Shown here in pieces: positions 56,712-64,000 of a stretch of 64,000 nucleotides of DNA. The notes beneath the pieces were generated by a model. That model was not told the DNA's origin. It did no database searches and saw nothing but the letters and a program-made list of their open reading frames with translations. A program made the translations under genes and the position numbers. Source of the stretch: Saccharothrix sp. NRRL B-16314 (GTDB lineage Bacteria; Actinomycetota; Actinomycetes; Mycobacteriales; Pseudonocardiaceae); the NCBI RefSeq assembly GCF_000716595.1, contig NZ_JNXC01000013.1, positions 1-64,000 on the forward strand. The letters run 5' to 3'. Each line of letters starts with the position of its first letter. The first letter of the stretch is position 1.

Positions 56712-57551
56712 GTGACGCTCACTGCTCCACCACGGTTGCTGCTGGTACACGCACACCCCGACGACGAGAGCCTGTGGACGGGTGGCACCATCGCCCGCTA
56801 CTCGGCGATGGGCGTGCACGTCACCGTGGTCACCTGCACCCTCGGCGAGGAGGGCGAGATCATCCCGCCGGCGCTCCGGGAGCTGACCGCGGACGCCGCC
56901 GACCAGCTCGGCGGGTACCGGGTCGCGGAACTGAGATCCGCCTGCGCGGCCCTGGGCGTGACCGACCACCGCTTCCTCGGCGGCATCGGCCGCTGGCGCG
57001 ACTCCGGCATGGCCGGTGTCGACGCGAACACCCACCCGCGCGCGTTCGTGAACGGCTCGTTCGACGACCAGGTCGCCGCGCTGTCCGAGATCATCGCGTC
57101 GGTGAAACCCCAGGTCGTGGTCACGTACGACGCGTTCGGCGGCTACGGCCACCCCGACCACATCAGGGTGCACGAGATCACCACCGCGGCCGCTGTCGAC
57201 GTGGACCGCGTGTTCCACGCCGTGACGTCGCGAGCGGCGACCGAGGCCGGTGCCGCCGCTCTGGCCGAGATGGCCGACCTGCCGTGGCGGCTGCCCGTCG
57301 AGGGCGAGCTGCCCGTCACCGACGACGCCGCCATCACCACCACGATCGACATCTCGGAACACCTGGTGGCCAAGCTCCGGGCGTTGCGGGCGCACTCCAC
57401 GCAGATCAGCGTGTGGCAGGACGGCTCGGGCGGCGCCAGCTACGCGCTGTCCAACGGCATCGCGCAGCCCGTCGTGCACGCCGAGTACTACGTGCTGGCC
57501 AAGGGTCCCGCGGAAGGTGCGGAGACCGACCTGTTCGGGGGGCTGGATTGA
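56712..57551 (+). CDS. mshB: N-acetyl-glucosaminyl-inositol deacetylase (mycothiol biosynthesis)
   Basis: The 279-residue LmbE-like zinc deacetylase removes acetate from GlcNAc-inositol in mycothiol synthesis. Zinc-site motif HPDDE at residues 15-19 (LLLVHAHPDDESLWTGGTIARY) and GGYGHPDHIRVHE near residue 146 are visible. Mca is a paralogue with similar motifs, but the position after lpqW and length favour MshB. GTG 56712. TTGA overlap leads into the next gene. Confidence 0.85.
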   Translation: MTLTAPPRLLLVHAHPDDESLWTGGTIARYSAMGVHVTVVTCTLGEEGEIIPPALRELTADAADQLGGYRVAELRSACAALGVTDHRFLGGIGRWRDSGMAGVDANTHPRAFVNGSFDDQVAALSEIIASVKPQVVVTYDAFGGYGHPDHIRVHEITTAAAVDVDRVFHAVTSRAATEAGAAALAEMADLPWRLPVEGELPVTDDAAITTTIDISEHLVAKLRALRAHSTQISVWQDGSGGASYALSNGIAQPVVHAEYYVLAKGPAEGAETDLFGGLD

Positions 57552-57940
57552 CCGATCGCCTGGCGCTCGTCGGGATCGCGGTCGCGGCCTTCGTGCTCGC
57601 GGTGCTGGAGCTGTTCTTCCTGCCGCTGCGGCTGGACGGCACGCTCCTCCCGCGTGCCGGTGACTGGCCGTTCCCGGTCACCGTGGTGCTCGCGATCGTG
57701 ACCACCCCCATGCTGGTGCTCGCCGCGTCGAGGCACGCGCACCGCATGCTCGCCGCCGTCTCGCCGCTGCTGGTGTGGATCGCTACGTTGCTCCTGTTCG
57801 GGCTGTTCGGCCCGGGCGGCGACGTGGTGCTGCTCAACGACTGGCGCACCCTGGTGCTGTTCGCCAGCGGGACGCTGCCCAGCGCCATCGCCGTCGGCGC
57901 GCACATGGGGAGGCAGGCCGGTGCCCGAGACGATCACTGA
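57548..57940 (+). CDS. Small polytopic membrane protein downstream of mshB (DUF6113-like)
   Basis: The 130-residue protein has about four helices (LALVGIAVAAFVLAVLELFFL; VTVVLAIVTTPMLVLAAS; AVSPLLVWIATLLLFGLF; TLVLFASGTLPSAIAVGAHM). TTG 57548 overlaps the mshB stop by four bases. The same gene pair is found in mycobacteria (Rv1170-Rv1171). Function unknown. Confidence 0.72.
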   Translation: MTDRLALVGIAVAAFVLAVLELFFLPLRLDGTLLPRAGDWPFPVTVVLAIVTTPMLVLAASRHAHRMLAAVSPLLVWIATLLLFGLFGPGGDVVLLNDWRTLVLFASGTLPSAIAVGAHMGRQAGARDDH

Positions 57941-58646
57941 CCGGGACGTGGTGCGGGCGCTGCGGCCGTTCGTCCGCGCGACCGGGCCGCTGCTCGACAC
58001 GCTCCGGGACGTGAACCTGCTCGGCCTGCGCGACCGCGAGGTGGAGCGGGATGCGGACCGCGGGCTCGTGGACAAGCTGTGGGACCAGCTGGCCGCCGTG
58101 AAGGTGCCCGGCACGGCCGCGTGGGCGCGCATGGACGTGGAGCAGCGGGACGAGTTCTGGCTCAACCGGGTGGGCCGGCTGGTGTCGCTGCTGGCCGCGC
58201 TGCCCGGCGTCGGCGGAGTGCTGGCCGACCGGCTGCCGATCCAGTCCGCGCTGGGCGCTGCGGGGCAGGGGCTGCTGCTGTCCGCGATCGCCGGCGAGCA
58301 CGGGTTCACGTCGACCGAGGACCGGGTGCGGCTGCTCGCGCACGTGCTGTTCCAGCGTTCCGTCGACGGGCGCGCGGTCGACCCCCAGGAGGACGAGCAG
58401 ACCGCCGAGCTGATCGGGGAACTGCGGCAGCGGTCCACGTTCCGGGCCATCGGGGCGACGGTGTGGAAGCTCGCCAAGGTCCTCTGGAAGCTGGAGGACG
58501 AGCTGGACAAGCGGCCACAGGGCCGGTTCTACCACCAGGCGCTCGGGATGCTGCCCGTCGTGGGCGTGGTGGGCGACTACTTCGGTGAGCGGTCGGCGTT
58601 GAAGCGGGTCCGCACGGCCGCCTACGAGTGGTTCGGCACCCAGTAG
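57921..58646 (+). CDS. Conserved hypothetical protein
   Basis: I do not recognise this 241-residue protein. It is soluble, helical, with an amphipathic middle (LVSLLAALPGVGGVLADRLPIQSALGAAGQGLLLSAIAGEHG) and a late GMLPVVGVVGDYFGERSALKRV. The GTG start overlaps the preceding membrane protein gene by 20 bases. It may be a stress or membrane-associated protein; no motif decides. It converges with, and overlaps by 25 bases, the acetyltransferase. Confidence 0.6.
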   Translation: MPETITDRDVVRALRPFVRATGPLLDTLRDVNLLGLRDREVERDADRGLVDKLWDQLAAVKVPGTAAWARMDVEQRDEFWLNRVGRLVSLLAALPGVGGVLADRLPIQSALGAAGQGLLLSAIAGEHGFTSTEDRVRLLAHVLFQRSVDGRAVDPQEDEQTAELIGELRQRSTFRAIGATVWKLAKVLWKLEDELDKRPQGRFYHQALGMLPVVGVVGDYFGERSALKRVRTAAYEWFGTQ

Positions 58647-59431
58647 CGGTAGCGGTGGTGCTCGACGCAGCCCAGCGACTCGTAGAGCGTGATCGCGGGC
58701 TTGTTGTGCTCGGCCACCTGCAACGCGCACGTCGTCGCGCCCCTGTCGCGGCCCCAGTCCGCCAACTCGGCCATCAGCACGCGGGCCAGGCCCAGGCGGC
58801 GCGCCCCCGGCCGCACCGCTAGCCGTGCCACGTGGAGCAGGTCGCCGACGACGGCGCCGCGCACGGCGGCCAGCACCTCCCCGTCCAGCGTGACGGCGCC
58901 GAACCCGACCGTCCGCCCGGACGTCAGCACGTGCCGCTGGGCCGGGGTGGGGTCCGCCTGCGCGGCCAGCTCCCACCATCCGGGAGGCGGGACGTCCGAG
59001 ACGGTCACATCTGCGGACTTCGGAGTGGCGTACCCATTCGGCGCAGTGGTGAGCCCCTCGACCCGGCCGGTCATGACGAGCGACTCGACCCCGCCGGGGT
59101 GCTCCAGGTCCACTCGCCAGCCGGCCTCCGCGACCCCGTTCTCGACGGGCGTGCCGACCACCACGTGAGCCGCCGGCCTGATCCCGTTGGCGGTCGCGAA
59201 GCTGATCACCTCGGCCAGCGCGTCGGCGGTCGGAAGACCCGGGTCGCCGGTGGTCAGGGCGCTGTTGGCACGTCCGGTGAAGCCGCCCGCGGCCCGCAGC
59301 CGCCACTGCCCGAGCGGTCGGTCCACGAGTGCCGGCCAGGCGTCCGCGCACCGTCGTTCCAGGTCGGTGATGTGCTCCACCCACGCATCCTGCACCGCGC
59401 CGGCCGGGGGTCGGTCTGTGAGGTGGAGCAC
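58622..59431 (-). CDS. GNAT family acetyltransferase
   Basis: The 269-residue protein has a poorly conserved N-terminal half (DLERRCADAWPAL...) and a C-terminal GNAT domain with LHVARLAVRPGARRLGLARVLMAELADWGRDRGATTCALQV (acetyl-CoA loop) and NKPAITLYESLGCVEHHRYRYW. The two-domain layout resembles mycothiol synthase-type GNATs but I cannot confirm that. GTG 59431 avoids overlap with the ferredoxin promoter; the longer frame begins at 59527 inside it. Confidence 0.8.
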   Translation of the reverse strand: MLHLTDRPPAGAVQDAWVEHITDLERRCADAWPALVDRPLGQWRLRAAGGFTGRANSALTTGDPGLPTADALAEVISFATANGIRPAAHVVVGTPVENGVAEAGWRVDLEHPGGVESLVMTGRVEGLTTAPNGYATPKSADVTVSDVPPPGWWELAAQADPTPAQRHVLTSGRTVGFGAVTLDGEVLAAVRGAVVGDLLHVARLAVRPGARRLGLARVLMAELADWGRDRGATTCALQVAEHNKPAITLYESLGCVEHHRYRYWVPNHS

Positions 59432-59526
59432 GCTGACGAAAGGCCGGCCTGAGCGTCGGGCCGACGACCCCGCCGCGTATTCTCCGGCTTGCGCGGTGTG
59501 GACCAGAACAAGAGCAGGAGAGCGCA

Positions 59527-59853
59527 ATGACCTATGTGATCGCCCAGCCGTGCGTGGACTTGCTCGACAAGGCGTGCATCGAAGAGTGCCCCGTCGACTG
59601 CATCTACGAAGGCGACCGGATGCTCTACATCCACCCGGACGAGTGCGTCGACTGCGGTGCTTGCGAGCCGGTGTGCCCCGTCGAGGCCATCTACTACGAG
59701 GACGACGTGCCGGACGAGTGGAAGGAGTACACGACGGCGAATGTGGACTTCTTCAACGAGCTCGGCTCCCCCGGTGGCGCCTCCAAGGTCGGCAAGGTCA
59801 GCGCGGACCCCGCGTTCGTGAAGGCTCTCCCGCCGCAGGCGTCCCACGAGTGA
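59527..59853 (+). CDS. fdxA: Seven-iron ferredoxin
   Basis: The 108-residue ferredoxin has two cysteine clusters: [17 protein letters not shown] (one [3Fe-4S] ligand set) and [12 protein letters not shown] ([4Fe-4S]), as in the FdxA/FdxC family. It shares the actinobacterial FdxA tail. It overlaps dapC by four bases, as in mycobacteria (Rv1177-Rv1178). A ribosome site AGGAG precedes ATG 59527. It likely supplies electrons to P450s or FNR. Confidence 0.94.
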   Translation: MTYVIAQPCVDLLDKACIEECPVDCIYEGDRMLYIHPDECVDCGACEPVCPVEAIYYEDDVPDEWKEYTTANVDFFNELGSPGGASKVGKVSADPAFVKALPPQASHE

Positions 59854-60968
59854 CCTCGGGCCTGTCGGGTGCGGGCGCCTCGGGTAGGAGGCTCCCGGAT
59901 TTCCCCTGGGATTCACTGGCCGACCACGCCGCCAAGGCGCGCACGCACCCCGGCGGCGTGGTCGACCTGTCCATCGGCACGCCCGTGGACCCGGTCCCGG
60001 AGCTGATCCGGCACGCCCTCGGCACGGTCGCCGACCAGCCCGGCTACCCGACCACGCACGGCGTCGCGGAGTTGCGCGAGGCCGTGGTGGGCGCGTTGAC
60101 GCGGCGACACGGCGTGCCGCCGTTGGACCCGGTGTCGGTGCTGCCGACCATCGGGTCGAAGGAGCTGGTGGCGTGGCTGCCGACGTTGCTGGGCCTGGGG
60201 CCGGGCGACGTGGTGGCCATCCCGGCGTTGTCGTACCCGACCTACGAGGTGGGCGCGCGGCTGGCCGGTGCCACCCCCGTGCGGCTGGCCGACGGTGAAC
60301 CGCCGCCGGCCGGTACCGGGTTGGTGTGGCTGAACTCGCCGTCCAACCCGACCGGTCGGGTGCTGGACGCCGCGCGGTTGGCGCAGGCCCTGGCCGATGC
60401 GCGCGCGGTGGGGGCGGTCGTCGCGTCCGACGAGTGCTACCTGGCGCTGTCGTGGACGGCGGACCCGGTGTCCGTGCTGCTGCCCGCGGTGAACGGCGGT
60501 TCGCTGGACGGGGTGCTGGCGGTGCACTCGCTGTCGAAGTCGTCCAACCTGGCCGGGTACCGCGCGGGGTTCGTGACCGGTGACCCGGCGCTGGTGGCGT
60601 CGTTGCTGGAGGTGCGCAAGCACGCGGGCATGATCGTGCCGCGGCCGGTGCAGGCGGCGATGACGGCGGCGTTGAACGACGACGCGCACGTGGCGGAGCA
60701 GCGTGAGCGGTACCGGGCGAGGCGCGACGTGCTGCTGCCCGCGTTGACCAAGGCCGGGTTCACGGTGGACCACTCCGAGGCCGGCCTGTACCTGTGGTCG
60801 ACCCGGGACGGCGAGCCCGCCTGGGACACCGTCTCGTGGCTCGCGGAACGCGGCGTCCTCGCAGCTCCGGGCACGTTCTACGGCCCGACCGGCGACCGGC
60901 ACGTCCGCATCGCCCTCACCGCGACGGACGACCGGATCGCCACCGCCGTCGACCGCCTGCTCGCTTGA
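59850..60968 (+). CDS. dapC: Succinyldiaminopimelate transaminase
   Basis: The 372-residue fold-type I PLP aminotransferase makes N-succinyl-LL-DAP in lysine and cell-wall DAP synthesis. It shows [12 protein letters not shown] at the N-terminus, [10 protein letters not shown], and the PLP lysine in [20 protein letters not shown] 59850 overlaps the fdxA stop (GTGA). The order fdxA-dapC-dapD-dapE-LOG is the mycobacterial one. Its stop is followed by the 22-bp palindromic array. Confidence 0.9.
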   Translation: MTSGLSGAGASGRRLPDFPWDSLADHAAKARTHPGGVVDLSIGTPVDPVPELIRHALGTVADQPGYPTTHGVAELREAVVGALTRRHGVPPLDPVSVLPTIGSKELVAWLPTLLGLGPGDVVAIPALSYPTYEVGARLAGATPVRLADGEPPPAGTGLVWLNSPSNPTGRVLDAARLAQALADARAVGAVVASDECYLALSWTADPVSVLLPAVNGGSLDGVLAVHSLSKSSNLAGYRAGFVTGDPALVASLLEVRKHAGMIVPRPVQAAMTAALNDDAHVAEQRERYRARRDVLLPALTKAGFTVDHSEAGLYLWSTRDGEPAWDTVSWLAERGVLAAPGTFYGPTGDRHVRIALTATDDRIATAVDRLLA

Positions 60969-60991
60969 TCCCGACCCACCGCACGCGTCCT

Positions 60992-61164
60992 GAGCGTTGA
61001 ACTCACCCGTTCCGAACGTAGGACACGCGTGTCCGGAACGTAGGACTCACGCAACGCGAACGTAGGACTCACGCGGACGTCGCGTGAGTCCTACGTTCAG
61101 AACGCGTGAGTCCTACGTTCGCGGCGGGTGAGTCCTACGTTCGCGGCCCCCGAATTCAACGCTC
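60992..61164. repeat. 22-bp-period intergenic palindrome, two inverted half-arrays (site C)
   Basis: Direct units begin at 60992 (GAGCGTTGAACTC, divergent end), 61014, 61036 and 61058; inverted units (GAGTCCTACGTTC) at 61086, 61108 and 61130, with the divergent inverted end GAATTCAACGCTC at 61152. All steps are 22 bp. Here divergent units are outermost, unlike site B. It separates dapC from convergent dapD (stop 61168-61170). Confidence 0.93.
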
Positions 61165-61167
61165 AGG

Positions 61168-62139
61168 TCAGTCGTTGGCGTGGAGGGCGGCGTTCAGCTC
61201 GACGCCGGAGCCCTTGCGGGGGAGGACCTTGACCACGCCGGTGGTCGAGTCGCGGAGGAACAGCAGGTTCGACATGCCGGACAGCTGCCCCGCCTTGACG
61301 ACCGAGCCGTCCGCGCCGGTCACCTTGGTGCCCGCGGTGATGTAGAGGCCCGCCTCCACCACGCAGTCGTCGCCCAACGAGATGCCGACGCCGCCGTTCG
61401 CGCCGATCAGGCAGCGCTCGCCGACGGACACGACCTGCTTGCCGCCACCGGACAGCGTGCCCATGATCGACGCGCCGCCGCCGACGTCCGAGCCGTCGCC
61501 GACGACCACACCGGCCGAGATCCGGCCCTCCACCATGGACGAGCCGAGCGTCCCGGCGTTGAAGTTCACGAAACCCTCGTGCATCACGGTCGTGCCGGAC
61601 GCCAGGTGCGCGCCCATCCGCACCCGGTCCGCGTCCGCGATCCGCACCCCGGACGGCACGACGTAGTCCACCATCCGGGGGAACTTGTCCACGCCGTACA
61701 CGCTGACCTGGCCACGGGTGCGCAGGCGCAGCCGCGTCTGCTCGAACCCGTCGACCGCGCACGGCCCGAAGTTCGTCCACACCACGTTGTTCAGCAGCCC
61801 GAACAGGCCGTCCAGGTTCGCGCCGTGCGGCCGGACCAGCCGCGACGACAGCAGGTGCAGCCGCAGCCACACGTCGTAGGTGGACGCGGGCGCGTCGGCG
61901 AGCGAGCCGATGCCGACCCGGACGCCCACGACCTCGACGTCACGCTCGACGTCCGCACCGAGCTGCTTGGCGGCGGCCTCACCGACCTCGGCCGAGACCT
62001 CGGCGGACGACAGCCGCGTCACGCCGGGCTCGGCGGTACCGAGCGACGGGGACGGGAACCACGTGTCCAGGACGGCGCCGGTGGGGGTGACGGTGGCGAG
62101 TCCGACGCCGTACGCGCCGGTGGGGTTTGTGGTGCTCAC
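61168..62139 (-). CDS. dapD: 2,3,4,5-tetrahydropyridine-2,6-dicarboxylate N-succinyltransferase
   Basis: The 323-residue enzyme succinylates tetrahydrodipicolinate in lysine/DAP synthesis. The C-terminal half is a left-handed beta-helix (repeats of the V/I-G-x hexapeptide, e.g. [40 protein letters not shown]). It matches the long actinobacterial DapD type. The GTG at 62139 is the likely start, as the longer open frame lies inside dapE. Its mRNA would be divergent from dapE. Confidence 0.93.
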   Translation of the reverse strand: MSTTNPTGAYGVGLATVTPTGAVLDTWFPSPSLGTAEPGVTRLSSAEVSAEVGEAAAKQLGADVERDVEVVGVRVGIGSLADAPASTYDVWLRLHLLSSRLVRPHGANLDGLFGLLNNVVWTNFGPCAVDGFEQTRLRLRTRGQVSVYGVDKFPRMVDYVVPSGVRIADADRVRMGAHLASGTTVMHEGFVNFNAGTLGSSMVEGRISAGVVVGDGSDVGGGASIMGTLSGGGKQVVSVGERCLIGANGGVGISLGDDCVVEAGLYITAGTKVTGADGSVVKAGQLSGMSNLLFLRDSTTGVVKVLPRKGSGVELNAALHAND

Positions 62140-62164
62140 GGGTGCCAACGGTAACGTGCGCCGG

Positions 62165-63244
62165 GTGGCCGACACCTTCCACCTCGCCTCCGATTCCGTC
62201 GAGCTGACCGCCGCGCTCGTCGACGTGCCGAGCGTTTCCGGCGACGAAGCCCGCATCGCCGACCTCGTGGAGCGGTCCCTTGAGGAGCAGACCGCGCTCG
62301 AAGTCACCCGGTCCGGCAACACCGTCCTGGCCCGCACGAACCTCGGCCGCCCGTCCCGCGTGGTGCTGGCGGGCCACCTGGACACCGTGCCGATCAACGA
62401 CAACATGCCGTCCCGGCTGGAGAACGGCATCCTGCACGGCTGCGGCACGGTCGACATGAAGGGCGGTGACGCGGTGATGCTGCACCTCGCCGCCACCGTC
62501 CAGGACCCGCGCCACGACCTCACCTTCATCTTCTACGACTGCGAAGAGGTCGACGCGGTCCGCAACGGCCTCGGTCGCATCGAGCGCGAGATGCCGGAGT
62601 GGCTGAAGGGCGACCTCGCGATCGTGTGCGAGCCGTCGAACGGCGTGATCGAGGCCGGCTGCCAGGGCACGATGCGCGTCGACGTCCGCACGAAGGGCGT
62701 CCGCGCCCACCCGGCCCGCGCGTGGATGGGCGTGAACGCGATCCACGCCCTGGGCGAAGCCCTGCGCCGCCTGGAGGCCTACGAGGCGCGCCAGGTCGAG
62801 ATCGACGGCTGCCTCTACCGCGAGGGCATGCTGGCGGTGCGGGTCAGCGGCGGCGTCGCGGGCAACGTCGTGCCGGACGAGGCGGTGCTCCAGGTCAACC
62901 ACCGGTTCGCACCCGACCGCACGCCGGCGCAGGCCGAGCAGCACCTGCGCGAGCTGTTCGAGGGCTACGACGTCACGGTCACCGACGTGTCCGCGGGCGC
63001 CCTGCCCGGTCTCGGCGCGCCGACCACCCGCGAGCTGGTCGAAGCCGCCGGCGGCACACCGGTCGCGAAGCTCGGCTGGACGGACGTGGCCCGGTTCGCC
63101 GCCCTCGGCATGCCCGCCGTCAACTACGGCCCCGGTGACCCGCTGCTCGCGCACACGCAGCAGGAGAACGTCCCGGTGCACCAGATCCGGCAGTGCGTGG
63201 ACGTGCTGCGCCGCTTCCTGAGCCGGCCGGCGTCCTCCCTCTAG
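62165..63244 (+). CDS. dapE: Succinyl-diaminopimelate desuccinylase
   Basis: The 359-residue M20 zinc peptidase makes LL-DAP. Metal-binding motifs [22 protein letters not shown] and [13 protein letters not shown] (catalytic EE), and the lid region [18 protein letters not shown] are visible. The GTG at 62165 is 25 bases from divergent dapD, so a short shared promoter must serve both. It is followed by the LOG gene. Confidence 0.94.
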   Translation: MADTFHLASDSVELTAALVDVPSVSGDEARIADLVERSLEEQTALEVTRSGNTVLARTNLGRPSRVVLAGHLDTVPINDNMPSRLENGILHGCGTVDMKGGDAVMLHLAATVQDPRHDLTFIFYDCEEVDAVRNGLGRIEREMPEWLKGDLAIVCEPSNGVIEAGCQGTMRVDVRTKGVRAHPARAWMGVNAIHALGEALRRLEAYEARQVEIDGCLYREGMLAVRVSGGVAGNVVPDEAVLQVNHRFAPDRTPAQAEQHLRELFEGYDVTVTDVSAGALPGLGAPTTRELVEAAGGTPVAKLGWTDVARFAALGMPAVNYGPGDPLLAHTQQENVPVHQIRQCVDVLRRFLSRPASSL

Positions 63245-63254
63245 ACTCCCGGCA

Positions 63255-64000
63255 ATGACGGAGAACGACGTGGACGAACACCCCAAGGAGAAGCAGCGCG
63301 GACCGGTCGTCCTGCGTCGCGAACGCCGTGATGAGCTGACCACCACGGATCAGCGGCTGCTGGACTCGCGCGGCCCGAGCGACTGGGTGCACACGGACCC
63401 GTGGCGCGTGCTGCGCATCCAGGCGGAGTTCGTCGAGGGTTTCGGCGCGCTGGCCGAGGTGCCGAGCGCGGTGACCGTGTTCGGTTCCGCCCGCACCGGC
63501 CGCGACCACCCCGAGTACGAGACGGGCCGCAAGCTGGGCGCCGCGCTGGCCGAGGCCGGGTTCGCGGTGATCACCGGCGGCGGTCCGGGCGCGATGGAGG
63601 CGGTCAACCGGGGCTGCTCGGAGGCGGGCGGGTTCTCCGTCGGCCTCGGCATCGAGCTGCCGTTCGAGCAGGGCCTGAACCCGTGGGTCGACCTGGGCGT
63701 GAACTTCCGCTACTTCTTCGTGCGCAAGACCATGTTCATCAAGTACTCGCAGGCGTTCATCTGCCTGCCGGGCGGGTTCGGCACGCTGGACGAGCTGTTC
63801 GAGGCGCTGACCCTGGTGCAGACGAAGAAGGTCACCAAGTTCCCGGTCGTGCTGTTCGGCAAGTCGTACTGGCAGGGCCTGTACGACTGGGTGCGCGACT
63901 CGGTGCTGACCGGCGGCAAGGTCGGCGAGAAGGACCTGGACCTGCTGTACCTGACCGACGACATCGACGACGCGGTGCGCGTGGTGAACGACGCGCACAA
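63255..64000 (+). CDS. LOG-family protein (TIGR00730), partial at right edge
   Basis: The frame starts at ATG 63255, ten bases after dapE, and runs off the window at 64000 after about 248 codons. It has SVTVFGSARTGRDHPEYETGRKLGAALAEAGFAVITGGGPGAMEAVNRG and PGGFGTLDELFEALTLVQTKKV, the LOG active-site motif. LOG enzymes release cytokinins from nucleotides; bacterial roles vary. The Rv1205 position after dapE agrees. Confidence 0.9.
   Translation, partial: MTENDVDEHPKEKQRGPVVLRRERRDELTTTDQRLLDSRGPSDWVHTDPWRVLRIQAEFVEGFGALAEVPSAVTVFGSARTGRDHPEYETGRKLGAALAEAGFAVITGGGPGAMEAVNRGCSEAGGFSVGLGIELPFEQGLNPWVDLGVNFRYFFVRKTMFIKYSQAFICLPGGFGTLDELFEALTLVQTKKVTKFPVVLFGKSYWQGLYDWVRDSVLTGGKVGEKDLDLLYLTDDIDDAVRVVNDAH

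Noticed and set aside
60992..61164. CRISPR array
   Set aside because: Units are contiguous with a 22-bp step and no unique spacers, the two halves are inverted, and no cas genes are present.

Overview
The window is high-GC actinobacterial DNA with GTG/TTG starts and many 4-base ATGA/GTGA/TTGA gene overlaps. It is most likely from the Pseudonocardiaceae (Saccharothrix, Lentzea or Actinosynnema-like). Two blocks match conserved mycobacterial gene order: fumC-glpX-xseB-xseA-lipid-droplet protein-ispH-DUF6542-ychF (compare Rv1098c to Rv1112) and typA-lpqW-mshB-membrane protein-fdxA-dapC-dapD-dapE-LOG (compare Rv1165 to Rv1205). MshB (mycothiol) and LpqW also point to Actinomycetota. I see no rRNA, tRNA, prophage, CRISPR array or biosynthetic cluster.

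Layout. 0-7.8 kb: tail of a transposase, an ABC-2 exporter, guaB1, an ATP-dependent DNA ligase and a MocR regulator divergent from an EamA transporter. 7.8-17 kb: central metabolism and DNA repair (fumC, ferredoxin reductase, two L,D-transpeptidases, a secreted trypsin, glpX, xseBA, ispH). 17-31.9 kb: a PP2C-like phosphatase, an ABC exporter, a dead lectin fragment, then a repair-rich stretch (sbcCD, rmuC, ada-alkA, ogt) and ychF, followed by a compositionally different patch (DUF3800, Uma2, a 34-residue membrane peptide). 31.9-43 kb: GT87 mannosyltransferase, pterin dehydratase, a TPP-riboswitch-controlled thiBPQ operon, an ABC exporter with a LolA-like protein, and a divergent two-component system. 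43-50 kb: an SRPBCC-NUDIX protein, trpS behind a leader-peptide attenuator, yciI, typA and lpqW. 50-57 kb: an oligopeptide ABC operon lying between lpqW and mshB. 57-64 kb: mshB, ferredoxin and three lysine/DAP pathway genes.

The most unusual structure is a family of short arrays with a strict 22-bp period (core GAACGTAGGACTCAC). They sit exactly between convergent genes at three places (about 7764-7844, 44221-44411 and 60992-61164). Each half-array has four units: three near-identical and one divergent end unit (core GAGCGTTGAACTC). The first site has one half-array. The other two have two half-arrays in inverted orientation, joined by opposite ends, so they form long palindromes that touch or overlap the stop codons on both sides. 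I do not recognise this element; it could be a bidirectional terminator, a REP/BIME-like repeat or a protein-binding array.

Other notable points are a complete ribosome-mediated trp attenuator before trpS, an AlkA domain whose catalytic-Asp segment seems deleted, a frameshifted PLL-lectin pseudogene, and a G-rich spacer with tandem repeats upstream of guaB1.
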